Positions 14,772 through 21,653 of a DNA stretch of 23,526 bases are shown here, piece by piece (the stretch's first letter is position 1; the number at the start of each line of letters is the position of its first letter). This DNA is from a virus. Both the position numbers and the translations under genes were made by a program. The notes beneath the pieces were generated by a model. The model was not told the origin of the DNA, made no database searches, and worked only from the letters and a program-made list of their open reading frames with translations. Where the stretch lies: positions 1 to 23,526 of the IMG/VR virus record IMGVR_UViG_3300032273_000007; one strand, given 5' to 3'.

Positions 14772-15836
14772 TTATTGCCCGACCAAGATTCTGCCTTGGT
14801 TCATGGCATTCTGGATTTCACGTTCAGTCGCATCGTATTCCTCTTTGCGACCTTTAAAGAGACCCTTACGGGCATCCTCGTAGAAAGAACCAATTTCTGA
14901 TTCTCTCCATAAACGACCAGTTTCGTTGATATTGTCAGCCCCACCACCAGAACCTGATCCCGGTGATGCTAGCGAAGCCAAGTCCACTTTAGGGGTAGGT
15001 TTTGGAACCTCCACCTGAGGTGTGTCTGTCTCTGCTGCGGGTTGTAAAGCTGCGTTCTCACTCAAAAAGCCTTTAAAAAATTGAACGACCCTCGCGGTAT
15101 CATTCGCCCCAAACGCCTTTGTTAGCATCTGGCTTCGCGGTAATCCCGCGTACACGTCTTCTTGGTCAAGCCATAAAAGAAAGTCAGGGTGTGTATTAAC
15201 CTGCTTCCAGTTCGGGACTTGATCAGCTAGACCTGCATATAATTTTTCCTTACTCGTTTTCACCTGAGTCTGACCAACATGATTTACCGTGGCCTTCAGG
15301 TCAGCGTTCTCATTGCGTAAGGCGGTTAATTCACCCTGCACCGCTTCAACTGCAGCACGCTTCATAACATCGATTAATTCTGGACCATAGTCCTTAATCT
15401 CATCTTCTGTCAAGGTGCTTGCTGCTGCGGCCTCAACAGTAGATTCGGGCTCCGCGTTTTCTCGCGCTGTCCGCAAACCTGCGAGCAAACCTTCTAACTG
15501 GCCTACTCGTCCTGAGAGGTCAACAACATTCTGCTTCTCTCGGTTATACATACCCTGTAGGGTTTTGTACTTATGCTCCCAATTGTCAGCCTCTGGTATT
15601 TCCGTTGGCGCAACTGGCTCTGCGGGGTCAGCAACAAGTACCTCTGCAGTTTCTGGCTGTTCAGCCTCGAAGGATAGATTCTTGTCGTTGCTTGGCTTTC
15701 CTTCTTCAGTAGCATCTGCTGCTGGTTCATCACCAACAACTTGCAACTCTGGCTGTTGAGAAGCTTCAATTTCACTCGCAATGCGGTCAGCTTCTTCTAT
15801 CTGGTCCTGAACTTGCTTAGGTAGTGCCTTAGCCAT
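14772..15836 (-). CDS. Capsid assembly scaffolding protein
   Basis: The protein has 354 residues, very acidic and rich in Ala, Glu, Gln and Pro in the first 85 residues. A coiled coil follows (about 86-128), containing the motif HKYKTLQGMYNRE common to phage scaffolds, and further helices follow around 150-200. A folded stretch (about 205-265, YAGLADQVPNWKQVN...GFLSEN) and a Pro-rich linker follow. The last ~50 residues are charged (RLWRESEIGSFYEDARKG...), the part that in relatives contacts the coat protein. Position directly before the major capsid gene is diagnostic. It assembles the procapsid and then leaves. No protease domain is visible, so it is probably released intact. Confidence 0.88.
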   Translation of the reverse strand: MAKALPKQVQDQIEEADRIASEIEASQQPELQVVGDEPAADATEEGKPSNDKNLSFEAEQPETAEVLVADPAEPVAPTEIPEADNWEHKYKTLQGMYNREKQNVVDLSGRVGQLEGLLAGLRTARENAEPESTVEAAAASTLTEDEIKDYGPELIDVMKRAAVEAVQGELTALRNENADLKATVNHVGQTQVKTSKEKLYAGLADQVPNWKQVNTHPDFLLWLDQEDVYAGLPRSQMLTKAFGANDTARVVQFFKGFLSENAALQPAAETDTPQVEVPKPTPKVDLASLASPGSGSGGGADNINETGRLWRESEIGSFYEDARKGLFKGRKEEYDATEREIQNAMNQGRILVGQ

Positions 15837-15845
15837 TTTTTTGTC

Positions 15846-16073
15846 CTAACGTGGTTTAGGGTTTACTATATCTGCAGCTTTACCGAGCCCACGTAATACT
15901 TCGGTAGCGCCTCTTGCGATGCCTCTATTTACATCGGCCGCTTCTTTGGGGCCGTATAAAGTAAATTCAATCGCTTCTGCGCGGTAGGTATTGATGGCTT
16001 CGAGGATAGTCAAAAAATCTTCGTTTCCCCGTAGACGCATCGCTGCCTCCGCTTGTTTGACCGTAAGCTTCAA
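15846..16073 (-). CDS. Small helical protein between portal and scaffold
   Basis: With a TTG start the protein has 75 residues: KLTVKQAEAAMRLRGNEDF, then a helical ILEAINTYRAEAIEF and a C-terminal GATEVLRGLGKAAD. Small proteins of this pattern occur between portal and scaffold genes of podoviruses, function unknown. The start is uncertain: the TTG at 16073 has no clear Shine-Dalgarno, while an internal ATG at 16040 (residue 12) is preceded at 6 bases by GGAGG and would give 64 residues. The TTG lies two codons in frame after the stop of the previous gene, so coupled reinitiation is possible. Confidence 0.6.
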   Translation of the reverse strand: MKLTVKQAEAAMRLRGNEDFLTILEAINTYRAEAIEFTLYGPKEAADVNRGIARGATEVLRGLGKAADIVNPKPR

Positions 16074-16076
16074 AGC

Positions 16077-16316
16077 TTATGGTCGACGACTACGATATCT
16101 TGTAATCGGATAACTCAAATCCATTGTATCTGGTTGGCGTGATCTAGCCGAAGTATTACCCTTTGAGTAATCATTCATGCGGGTTCTATCCGCGTCACCA
16201 ATCAAATTTTGGTTGTCATAAAAACCCGTATCACGTTGGTCTGACAACTTCATGCCATTAATGACTGTTGCGCCGGGGGCTTTGCCTTTCTTACCTGCTT
16301 TTTCAAACCGATACAT
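16077..16316 (-). CDS. Small basic, Tyr/Asp-rich protein of unknown function
   Basis: The protein has 79 residues, beginning MYRFEKAGKKGKAPGATV and ending DLSYPITRYRSRRP, with an Asp/Asn/Arg-rich, probably disordered middle. I chose the ATG at 16316 because AGGAG overlaps the stop of the upstream gene and stands about 7 bases before it. A longer frame to 16364 would start inside that gene without a ribosome site. It is one of a run of small low-complexity genes between the portal and the scaffold, and I do not recognise it. Confidence 0.6.
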   Translation of the reverse strand: MYRFEKAGKKGKAPGATVINGMKLSDQRDTGFYDNQNLIGDADRTRMNDYSKGNTSARSRQPDTMDLSYPITRYRSRRP

Positions 16317-16326
16317 ATCAGTCTCC

Positions 16327-16560
16327 TTAGCGAGGAAGGCCCTGAAGCGCAGGGAACATACCACTGTAACCTTTGTGCTTGGGAAAAGTTTTCGGGGCCG
16401 GGGAACCGGAGCCGCAAATCTGCAAGTTGCAGACTACTTTGTTGTGGTCGTCTTCCTTGGTAGGCTTTTTGTCAGGGTAGGAATCCCCGAAGCCATCTTT
16501 CCAGCCAGACTTTTTACCGGCCTTACCGGCGCTTGGCTTTTTCGGATAAGTTTCGTACAT
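16327..16560 (-). CDS. Small Lys/Gly/Pro-rich protein of unknown function
   Basis: The protein has 77 residues. It begins with a lysine/glycine/proline-rich segment (YETYPKKPSAGKAGKKSGW) and has a cysteine pair in VVCNLQICGSG (about 43-53) and an aromatic, proline-rich end (KGYSGMFPALQGLP). It lacks any catalytic motif. An AGAGGA about 10 bases before the ATG overlaps the stop of the previous gene (GCTAAGAGGA), a junction repeated almost exactly at the end of this gene (GCTAAGGAGA). This argues for a real, coupled gene in the head-protein operon. Confidence 0.55.
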   Translation of the reverse strand: MYETYPKKPSAGKAGKKSGWKDGFGDSYPDKKPTKEDDHNKVVCNLQICGSGSPAPKTFPKHKGYSGMFPALQGLPR

Positions 16561-16573
16561 GGTCGTGGTCCTC

Positions 16574-16843
16574 TTAGCGGCTTTCGCCAGCAGACTGCGA
16601 GCGACCCAGAAAAGGACGGGCCCCTTTCTTGTTCATGTTGGCCCCAGAGCCATAGGCTTCAGTGCCCTTGACCATATAGTTGCCGTTGGGGTTCGCACCA
16701 GCGCGGGGGTTGAATGGACCAGCACCCAAATCGGCAGACGGACCAGACACAGCAACTTTCCGCGTGGTCTCGCCTTTCGACAGGTTGAGAGGCGTGCCAG
16801 TAATACTGACGAGGGCGGGATTGATGCGGTTAGCTTCTTTCAT
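16574..16843 (-). CDS. Small Asn/Gly/Pro-rich protein of unknown function
   Basis: The protein has 89 residues. NRINPALVSITGTPLNLSKG and VSGPSADLGAG precede a glycine/asparagine-rich tail (NPRAGANPNGNYMVKGTEAYG, ANMNKKGARPFLG). The sequence looks extended and disordered, compatible with a minor capsid-bound protein. A 92-base gap lies upstream with a weak promoter candidate, and GGAGAA stands about 7 bases before the ATG. I do not recognise the family. Confidence 0.6.
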   Translation of the reverse strand: MKEANRINPALVSITGTPLNLSKGETTRKVAVSGPSADLGAGPFNPRAGANPNGNYMVKGTEAYGSGANMNKKGARPFLGRSQSAGESR

Positions 16844-16883
16844 TTTGGATTTCTCCGTTGATTAGGTTTGTGCCTATTAGGCG

Positions 16884-16911
16884 ATAGTACCAGTAATCAA
16901 TCTAATTGCAA
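16884..16911 (-). promoter_or_regulatory. Weak sigma70-like promoter candidate in the largest intergenic gap
   Basis: Within the gene-free stretch 16844-16935, TTGCAA (16906-16911) and TACTAT (16884-16889) are separated by 16 bases, and TG-N before the second box gives an extended -10. Each box matches 4 of 6 consensus bases. It would drive the small genes, scaffold and capsid. The rest of the gap shows only a short GCCT/AGGC inverted repeat. Chance occurrence is possible. Confidence 0.3.
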
Positions 16912-16935
16912 ACTGGTGCTGAGTACGTGACATCA

Positions 16936-17589
16936 CTACAATTTGCGCTCGTACCACATATTCGCTTTAAGGATTGCCAAAGTGCCCAATTCCACTCCTT
17001 CACGTTTCATTTGCCAAACCATTTGTAATGGACCGCCTCCATGAATGTATGGGAAATTGTACGCGAAAGTAGTGACATCACTTTTGTCTTTGTGTTCCTT
17101 GGAGAAATCGAGCCAAGTTGCACCATTGTCAGTGCTGAATCGCCCCATTGCTGACTCTTTGTCTTCGTCCAGACTGTACACCGTACTCATGGATATAATG
17201 TATGTACCCGTGACTATATTATCCGTTAGCCGAATTTCGACTTGATCTGGCGCGGGGGCTCCCACTACAGCTGGATAATTAGTATCAACATCAACCCACC
17301 CGGGGTTGGTAATCTGGTCTTTTATATCGTACCCAAAAGGGTATACCGATGGTAGGTTCGACTCGTTCAGCGCCTGACTAGCACCGAAAACTATATTCGG
17401 AACAACACCAGCACCGAGCAAAACATTGAGGCTGGCTGTATCAACAACATTGTATGCGCCAAGCTTGATCGACGGTATGGACCCAGAGTCGAGGATTAAA
17501 GGCAAAGAGCCTTCATCGACAACTTTTTCAGGTCCTTGTTTTATAAGCGCAATGTCTCCACTCGCTAAGATTACCGCTAATTCAGTCAT
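16936..17589 (-). CDS. Protein with three 25-residue N-terminal repeats and beta-rich C-terminus; candidate head decoration/fibre protein
   Basis: The protein has 217 residues. Residues 6-30, 31-55 and 56-80 are three consecutive 25-residue repeats that align without a gap: a hydrophobic triplet (VIL, LIL, VLL), then S/A-G at positions 5-6, a hydrophobic strand, a conserved G at position 14, and an N/D-E/T-x-S/N-L end. Such an array suggests a beta-solenoid or a series of identical binding arms. The remaining ~120 residues are beta-rich with W/Y/F and Gly (GRFSTDNGATWLDF, FAYNFPYIHGGGPLQMVWQM), like a jelly-roll or trimeric tip. The place among head genes suggests a capsid decoration or head-fibre protein. 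That function is inferred. AGAGGA stands before the ATG. Confidence 0.7.
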   Translation of the reverse strand: MTELAVILASGDIALIKQGPEKVVDEGSLPLILDSGSIPSIKLGAYNVVDTASLNVLLGAGVVPNIVFGASQALNESNLPSVYPFGYDIKDQITNPGWVDVDTNYPAVVGAPAPDQVEIRLTDNIVTGTYIISMSTVYSLDEDKESAMGRFSTDNGATWLDFSKEHKDKSDVTTFAYNFPYIHGGGPLQMVWQMKREGVELGTLAILKANMWYERKL

Positions 17590-17601
17590 TACTATTTTCC
17601 T

Positions 17602-17754
17602 CTATGTGTGGTCGAAGGTAACAACGAAACCATTATAGGTGACAGTTATACCCAAGTGAGTTACCGGGGTTGGGCGATCATACGGCGTACCATCCCAGCC
17701 TGACGAGTCAACACCAAAGCGCCGACGATTAGATGCTTGTGACCGGCGAGCCAT
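17602..17754 (-). CDS. 50-residue basic protein of unknown function
   Basis: A short frame starts at an ATG sharing one base with the stop of the upstream gene (TGATG) and ends 12 bases before the next gene. The protein begins MARRSQASNRRRFGVDSSGW and ends ITVTYNGFVVTFDHT: a basic N-terminus followed by a beta-hairpin-like end. Tight packing on both sides and its non-random composition support a real gene. The N-terminus could bind DNA or an acidic virion partner. I know no family for it. Confidence 0.55.
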   Translation of the reverse strand: MARRSQASNRRRFGVDSSGWDGTPYDRPTPVTHLGITVTYNGFVVTFDHT

Positions 17755-18041
17755 CAGTTTTTCTTCTTCTTCTTGGGTGGGTTAACGCCTTTATCAGCAT
17801 CCTCAACAACCTTGTCAATTTGCTTACCGCGAAGGCCAGCACCGATACCAATATAATCCTTGACCGCATCCACGCCTTGATCCCAATAGCTCTTGTCTTC
17901 TTTGACCTCGCCACCTTCAGACATTTTCAGCTTGCTGCCTTTGCCCTTACTGGAGTAAGGCATTTTTTTGACCGTTGGCTTGCCCTTTTTCTTGGAACCA
18001 CCAACGCGTTTGTTTCCGGTATACGGATTAAAGTTTGTCAT
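17754..18041 (-). CDS. Small lysine-rich protein following the portal gene
   Basis: The protein has 95 residues, strongly basic: NKRVGGSKKKGKPTVKK at the start and a lysine run (NPPKKKKKN) at the end, with one folded-looking segment (SYWDQGVDAVKDYIGIGAGLRG). It also shows an SEGGEV motif like those of the large internal protein. The ATG overlaps the portal stop by four bases. Similar basic proteins near the portal in other podoviruses are head components, possibly binding DNA, but the family is not recognised here. Confidence 0.65.
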   Translation of the reverse strand: MTNFNPYTGNKRVGGSKKKGKPTVKKMPYSSKGKGSKLKMSEGGEVKEDKSYWDQGVDAVKDYIGIGAGLRGKQIDKVVEDADKGVNPPKKKKKN

Positions 18042-20191
18042 ACTGCTTGCCCTCCCGGGCCTCGTTGTGCACCTTTCATGCCTTCATCAACCGCGCCAGC
18101 TTCACCGGCCCCGGGCTTTTCTTCTTGAGTCCCCGGCGGTGGCTGCTGAGCGGCCATACCGGCCATCGCGTCCGCGTCTGGTACAATGTTAGCATAATCC
18201 AATCCAATCCTATCAGCAGTCTCACGCAGTAACTCAGCACGACCTTCCATGCCCACAATCTGAGCGTCCATCGGATTCGCGGTGAGCTGAAGAAACTCAA
18301 GTATTCTAGCCCTTTCAGTTTCCCTTTTATTTGCAAAAGTAACACCACGAACTCGAATATTTTCATCGCCCTGCAATCGACCACTTTCATCTGTCAGTAA
18401 CACCGTGTCATAAAGACGCTGTAGCAATGGGGTGAATATATCAGCATCAATATTCGCTGCAACTGATTGCATAACTTTACCTGCATTTTCCATCAGCATA
18501 CTTAATCCGGATGCTGTACGACCAGCAGGTCCTTGACCTCCCGCATTGCCAGTCATATACCGAGGTATTGCTGATATCTCATCAGCAAGTATGCTCATCT
18601 GCCCGTAGACGTTGAGTAGTTCAGCAGACCTTGAGTCAGGCTGGAAGAAATCAATTGCCTTCTCAGAAGAACCCATCGGATCAGTCAGTGTGTGCCAACG
18701 CTTCCACGGATATAGATCATCCGTGTTGGTGTTTGGTGACACGCGGTCGTCATTGATGATGACCTGTGGTCCTGAGGCAATAGACAAATTATTAACGAGT
18801 GCTCGTAGCGTAGCGTTTGCAACATCCTGAACATCCGACATAATTTCAGGCACACCGTTGCCAACTATGGCCCCGGGTATTTTTTCAAACGATGACTTGT
18901 AATAGGGATGGCGCTTGCGTGGGTTGGGGTCGATCTGAACCTTGATGATGTGGTATCCGACTAGCCAAGCCGTGCAAAAATAATCTTTTTCTGCATCTGG
19001 TATTTCCTCTACATCATACCCGTAATCCAGCAGCATTTTGCCTTGAATATTTCCATGCCATTCCAGTGTGTCTATTTCGTCTGAATGATTGATGTGTGGA
19101 TCTTGACGCAATTCCAAATGGGCTTTTTCGGTATCGGTATAGTCGAGCCAATCAGAAAGGCCACCTTGCCCGTATTCATCCAATGCCATTCGGATGGCAT
19201 CGTCGTCATATCCCGGGACACCCAAGAGATTATTAAGGTCTGAACGCTGGAGTCTAAGGTGCTCAATAATTGGGGAATTTTCGAAGTAATCAACTTGGCT
19301 GCTCCAGTAAATATCAAAGGGGGACGGAGCGGTCCAGTACATTTTTGGGATATCTTTTACAACTGCTTCACCGTTAGCCCACCTGACATCAGTAGCCATA
19401 CGCACGACTGGCCCCTTCATAAATGCAAACGGGAATATCGCTATGTTGTGTAGGAACTCGGTCAGCTTGTCATAGAAGTGACCTTCTACCAACATGTCGT
19501 CAAGATATCGCGTAGCTTTATCAGCGTCTTTTTTCGCTTCCTTCAGTGCTGCTTTTCGCGCACTGCCTGTGAGTTGTTTTATTCGATCAGTGACCGTGTT
19601 GTGGTCGACTGGTTCGCCAGCGTCTTGAAGTTTTTGGACCTCTGATGTTACAAGCTCCAGAACAGACTTGGTTACGTCTTCTGGTAGTACGGGGTCAGGA
19701 GTAGGTTCGATGAACCATGGCCGGTCACCGGCAAGATAAATATCTCGAAGCATCGAAGTAGCGCCACGGCACTTTACTTGGGTGAGTTTGGCGTAAACTT
19801 CACTGCCCCCGAACTGCGCTATAGATGCTTTCTTTTGTGGGGTGTACTCACCTCGGTATGCCCTAAGAGATTCCACAAGTCGATCTGATATACCACGTGT
19901 CTCGCGGTCAGACCTGAACTGGAAAAACATGGTCCTGATATGTCCTGCAATGCCTTGCTTCTTGTATTCATCAGCTTGCTGCGCTTCCGCGCGTATCGCT
20001 TCCTGCTCGGCCATTTCAGCGTTTTGCATCTCACCATTGGAGATGACGCGCAACATACCGTGCGTCCCTGCGGTATCTTTTACCGGAGAGGGTATGCCGA
20101 CAGTGTTACGATCTTGAGGGGGCCGCGCTGGATTGCCGCCGCCTAGCGACAGATTTCGGACATCCGCTTGTGTTGTGATGCCTGAAGGCAT
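18038..20191 (-). CDS. Portal protein
   Basis: With the ATG at 20191 the protein has 717 residues. I chose it over the TTG two codons upstream because AGGA lies 7 bases before the ATG. It forms the dodecameric channel at one capsid vertex through which DNA enters and leaves. The pattern fits large podovirus portals: a long helical N-terminal region (about 55-145), a conserved core (about 250-300, FYDKLTEFLHNIAIFPFAFM, WTAPSPFDIYW), PNPRKRHPYYKSSFEKIPG near 425-440, EIMSDVQDVANATLRALVNN before the stem, and GRTASGLSMLMENA near 557-570. The C-terminal ~60 residues are Pro/Gly/Ala-rich and unstructured. It follows TerL directly, with its own promoter candidate between. Confidence 0.9.
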   Translation of the reverse strand: MPSGITTQADVRNLSLGGGNPARPPQDRNTVGIPSPVKDTAGTHGMLRVISNGEMQNAEMAEQEAIRAEAQQADEYKKQGIAGHIRTMFFQFRSDRETRGISDRLVESLRAYRGEYTPQKKASIAQFGGSEVYAKLTQVKCRGATSMLRDIYLAGDRPWFIEPTPDPVLPEDVTKSVLELVTSEVQKLQDAGEPVDHNTVTDRIKQLTGSARKAALKEAKKDADKATRYLDDMLVEGHFYDKLTEFLHNIAIFPFAFMKGPVVRMATDVRWANGEAVVKDIPKMYWTAPSPFDIYWSSQVDYFENSPIIEHLRLQRSDLNNLLGVPGYDDDAIRMALDEYGQGGLSDWLDYTDTEKAHLELRQDPHINHSDEIDTLEWHGNIQGKMLLDYGYDVEEIPDAEKDYFCTAWLVGYHIIKVQIDPNPRKRHPYYKSSFEKIPGAIVGNGVPEIMSDVQDVANATLRALVNNLSIASGPQVIINDDRVSPNTNTDDLYPWKRWHTLTDPMGSSEKAIDFFQPDSRSAELLNVYGQMSILADEISAIPRYMTGNAGGQGPAGRTASGLSMLMENAGKVMQSVAANIDADIFTPLLQRLYDTVLLTDESGRLQGDENIRVRGVTFANKRETERARILEFLQLTANPMDAQIVGMEGRAELLRETADRIGLDYANIVPDADAMAGMAAQQPPPGTQEEKPGAGEAGAVDEGMKGAQRGPGGQAV

Positions 20192-20198
20192 AGACAAA

Positions 20199-20202
20199 TC
20201 CT
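20199..20202 (-). promoter_or_regulatory. Shine-Dalgarno that decides the portal start
   Basis: AGGA stands 7 bases before the ATG at 20191 and only one base before the TTG at 20197, so it serves the ATG. Confidence 0.6.
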
Positions 20203-20218
20203 AAGGTAGGTTTGCTCA

Positions 20219-20247
20219 AGAATAAGTTGATGCTGAGTGCTTGTCAA
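20219..20247 (-). promoter_or_regulatory. Sigma70-like promoter between terminase and portal
   Basis: A perfect TTGACA (20242-20247) is followed at exactly 17 bases by TATTCT (20219-20224, 4 of 6 consensus bases). It sits in the 58-base gap right after the TerL stop, and the start of transcription would fall near 20212, before the portal Shine-Dalgarno. It would let host RNA polymerase transcribe the head genes. Confidence 0.5.
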
Positions 20248-20249
20248 CA

Positions 20250-21653
20250 CTAAGTCCATGCTGCAGTAGGTGGTGGTGGTGCTACGGCGATCATAGGAGT
20301 CATCGCTCGCGCCAGCACATTCGACGCTGCTGATAGGCAGAGGTATTGCAGCCCATCTGCCAAATCGGACTCTGGGTGACCCTTATCAGGCTTCTCCGCA
20401 AGGACTCCTTTCTTATCGCGAGGATAGCGATAGTCTCTTTGTAGTGCCAAGAGTAGATCATTATTCAACCGCCTATCAATTAACAGACCACCTCCCCCAT
20501 CGATCTGCAGCCCCAAGTATCGTTCAACTGCTCTGAGCCTCGGAGTAATATCGTTGGTGGGAGCCAATATAACAGAAAACCCCAAACGCTCAACTGCCAT
20601 TTTTACAGATTCCTCACCTATCTGTGACCGCTGCCTACCAGCTGGGTCCATAGCCATGAAGAATTTCCCTCCTTGGAAGTTCTCTAACAGAAACGGACGG
20701 GCCGTGGTAGCGATAAACTTCTCGATGCCCATGTTTTCTGCCCACACCGAGCCCAACACAAGCAGCCTTCCGCGAGCATCGATTTGCCCCGCAACAAGTG
20801 CAGGGTTTCGTCCCGTATCGACCCCCAACACGATTGGCCTCCCAAAATCAGGATAGAGGCGTTCACGAATATGGAACTCGGGGTTGAACGATTTGGCGAA
20901 GACCGCTTGGCCCGATAGTGACGGGGTAATTTTATTGTGGATGTATTGTTCACACCAAGCCGGTGAGTTCGCCTCAAGGAGGTCTTCATAATACCGTGGC
21001 GGTAGGTTTTCTCTATTCTCCGCACCTTCTTCAAACGCCCCCGGCTGTACGAAATAATCAACATTGTTTGGCCTCTCCACTTCCAAAAAGTCATAGTAGT
21101 CGCTATCCTCAGAAAATGAGTTCGTTTCTCCGAACAGACCGTACCAATACTCTTTCACGTTCGCGCGTGAAGGATAGCGACCGCAGCGCGAAAAAACGGC
21201 CTGTAATATCTCTAAAGGGATTTCGCGGAACTCCGATACCCAAGCAAACGTCAGCTCGAGAGACAATAATCTTTGTTGGTTTTCCGGTGTGTCCAGAGGT
21301 AGCATTAAAACTTCGCACGATACTGGAATGCCATCAGCAGGAGTGAAAGAAACAAACAATGTCGCTTCCGAAACTTTCCACACTGAAATTGGCCGTATCC
21401 ATTCCTGCATGGTTACCAGACAAGTTGACTTCAATTGTTGTAAAGTATTCCGCACCACGACACAGCGTGACCGCCTCACCCCATCCTGACTTGGGGGAGT
21501 CTCGGATGCTCTACGCACCACTTCGATGGCACCGAGTGCAACGGACTTCCCTGACCCTACTGGACCTCGAACCAGACGAAACGGCGCGTCAGACGCGTGG
21601 AACTCCGCGAGTGTCGGAGTAGCGTTGTAAACCCGTGCGATGTCTTGAGCCAC
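20250..21653 (-). CDS. terL: Terminase large subunit (packaging ATPase-nuclease)
   Basis: The protein has 467 residues. The packaging ATPase shows Walker A as G30-P-V-G-S-G-K36-S37. Walker B is LTFAWVSE (134-141), with Ser in place of the usual first Asp. The RNase H-like nuclease follows: D279 in VLGVDTG, D336 in FMAMDPAGRQRS, and the C-terminal acidic pair in HPESDLADGLQYL (D430, D433). It powers DNA entry through the portal and cuts concatemers. A GTG start overlaps the sulfotransferase stop (TAGTG). No small terminase is identified in the window, so it probably lies upstream. A Pro/Ala tail ends the protein. Confidence 0.93.
   Translation of the reverse strand: MAQDIARVYNATPTLAEFHASDAPFRLVRGPVGSGKSVALGAIEVVRRASETPPSQDGVRRSRCVVVRNTLQQLKSTCLVTMQEWIRPISVWKVSEATLFVSFTPADGIPVSCEVLMLPLDTPENQQRLLSLELTFAWVSEFREIPLEILQAVFSRCGRYPSRANVKEYWYGLFGETNSFSEDSDYYDFLEVERPNNVDYFVQPGAFEEGAENRENLPPRYYEDLLEANSPAWCEQYIHNKITPSLSGQAVFAKSFNPEFHIRERLYPDFGRPIVLGVDTGRNPALVAGQIDARGRLLVLGSVWAENMGIEKFIATTARPFLLENFQGGKFFMAMDPAGRQRSQIGEESVKMAVERLGFSVILAPTNDITPRLRAVERYLGLQIDGGGGLLIDRRLNNDLLLALQRDYRYPRDKKGVLAEKPDKGHPESDLADGLQYLCLSAASNVLARAMTPMIAVAPPPPTAAWT

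Noticed and set aside
16317-16364. Longer start for the 79-residue protein
   Set aside because: It lies inside the previous gene without a Shine-Dalgarno, whereas AGGAG stands correctly before the ATG at 16316.
16871-16883. Short inverted repeat GCCTAATAGGC as a terminator
   Set aside because: The stem is only four bases and no T run follows on either strand.
16877-16933. 18-codon frame in the 92-base gap
   Set aside because: No ribosome site and no recognisable content. The adjacency to the upstream stop is probably chance.
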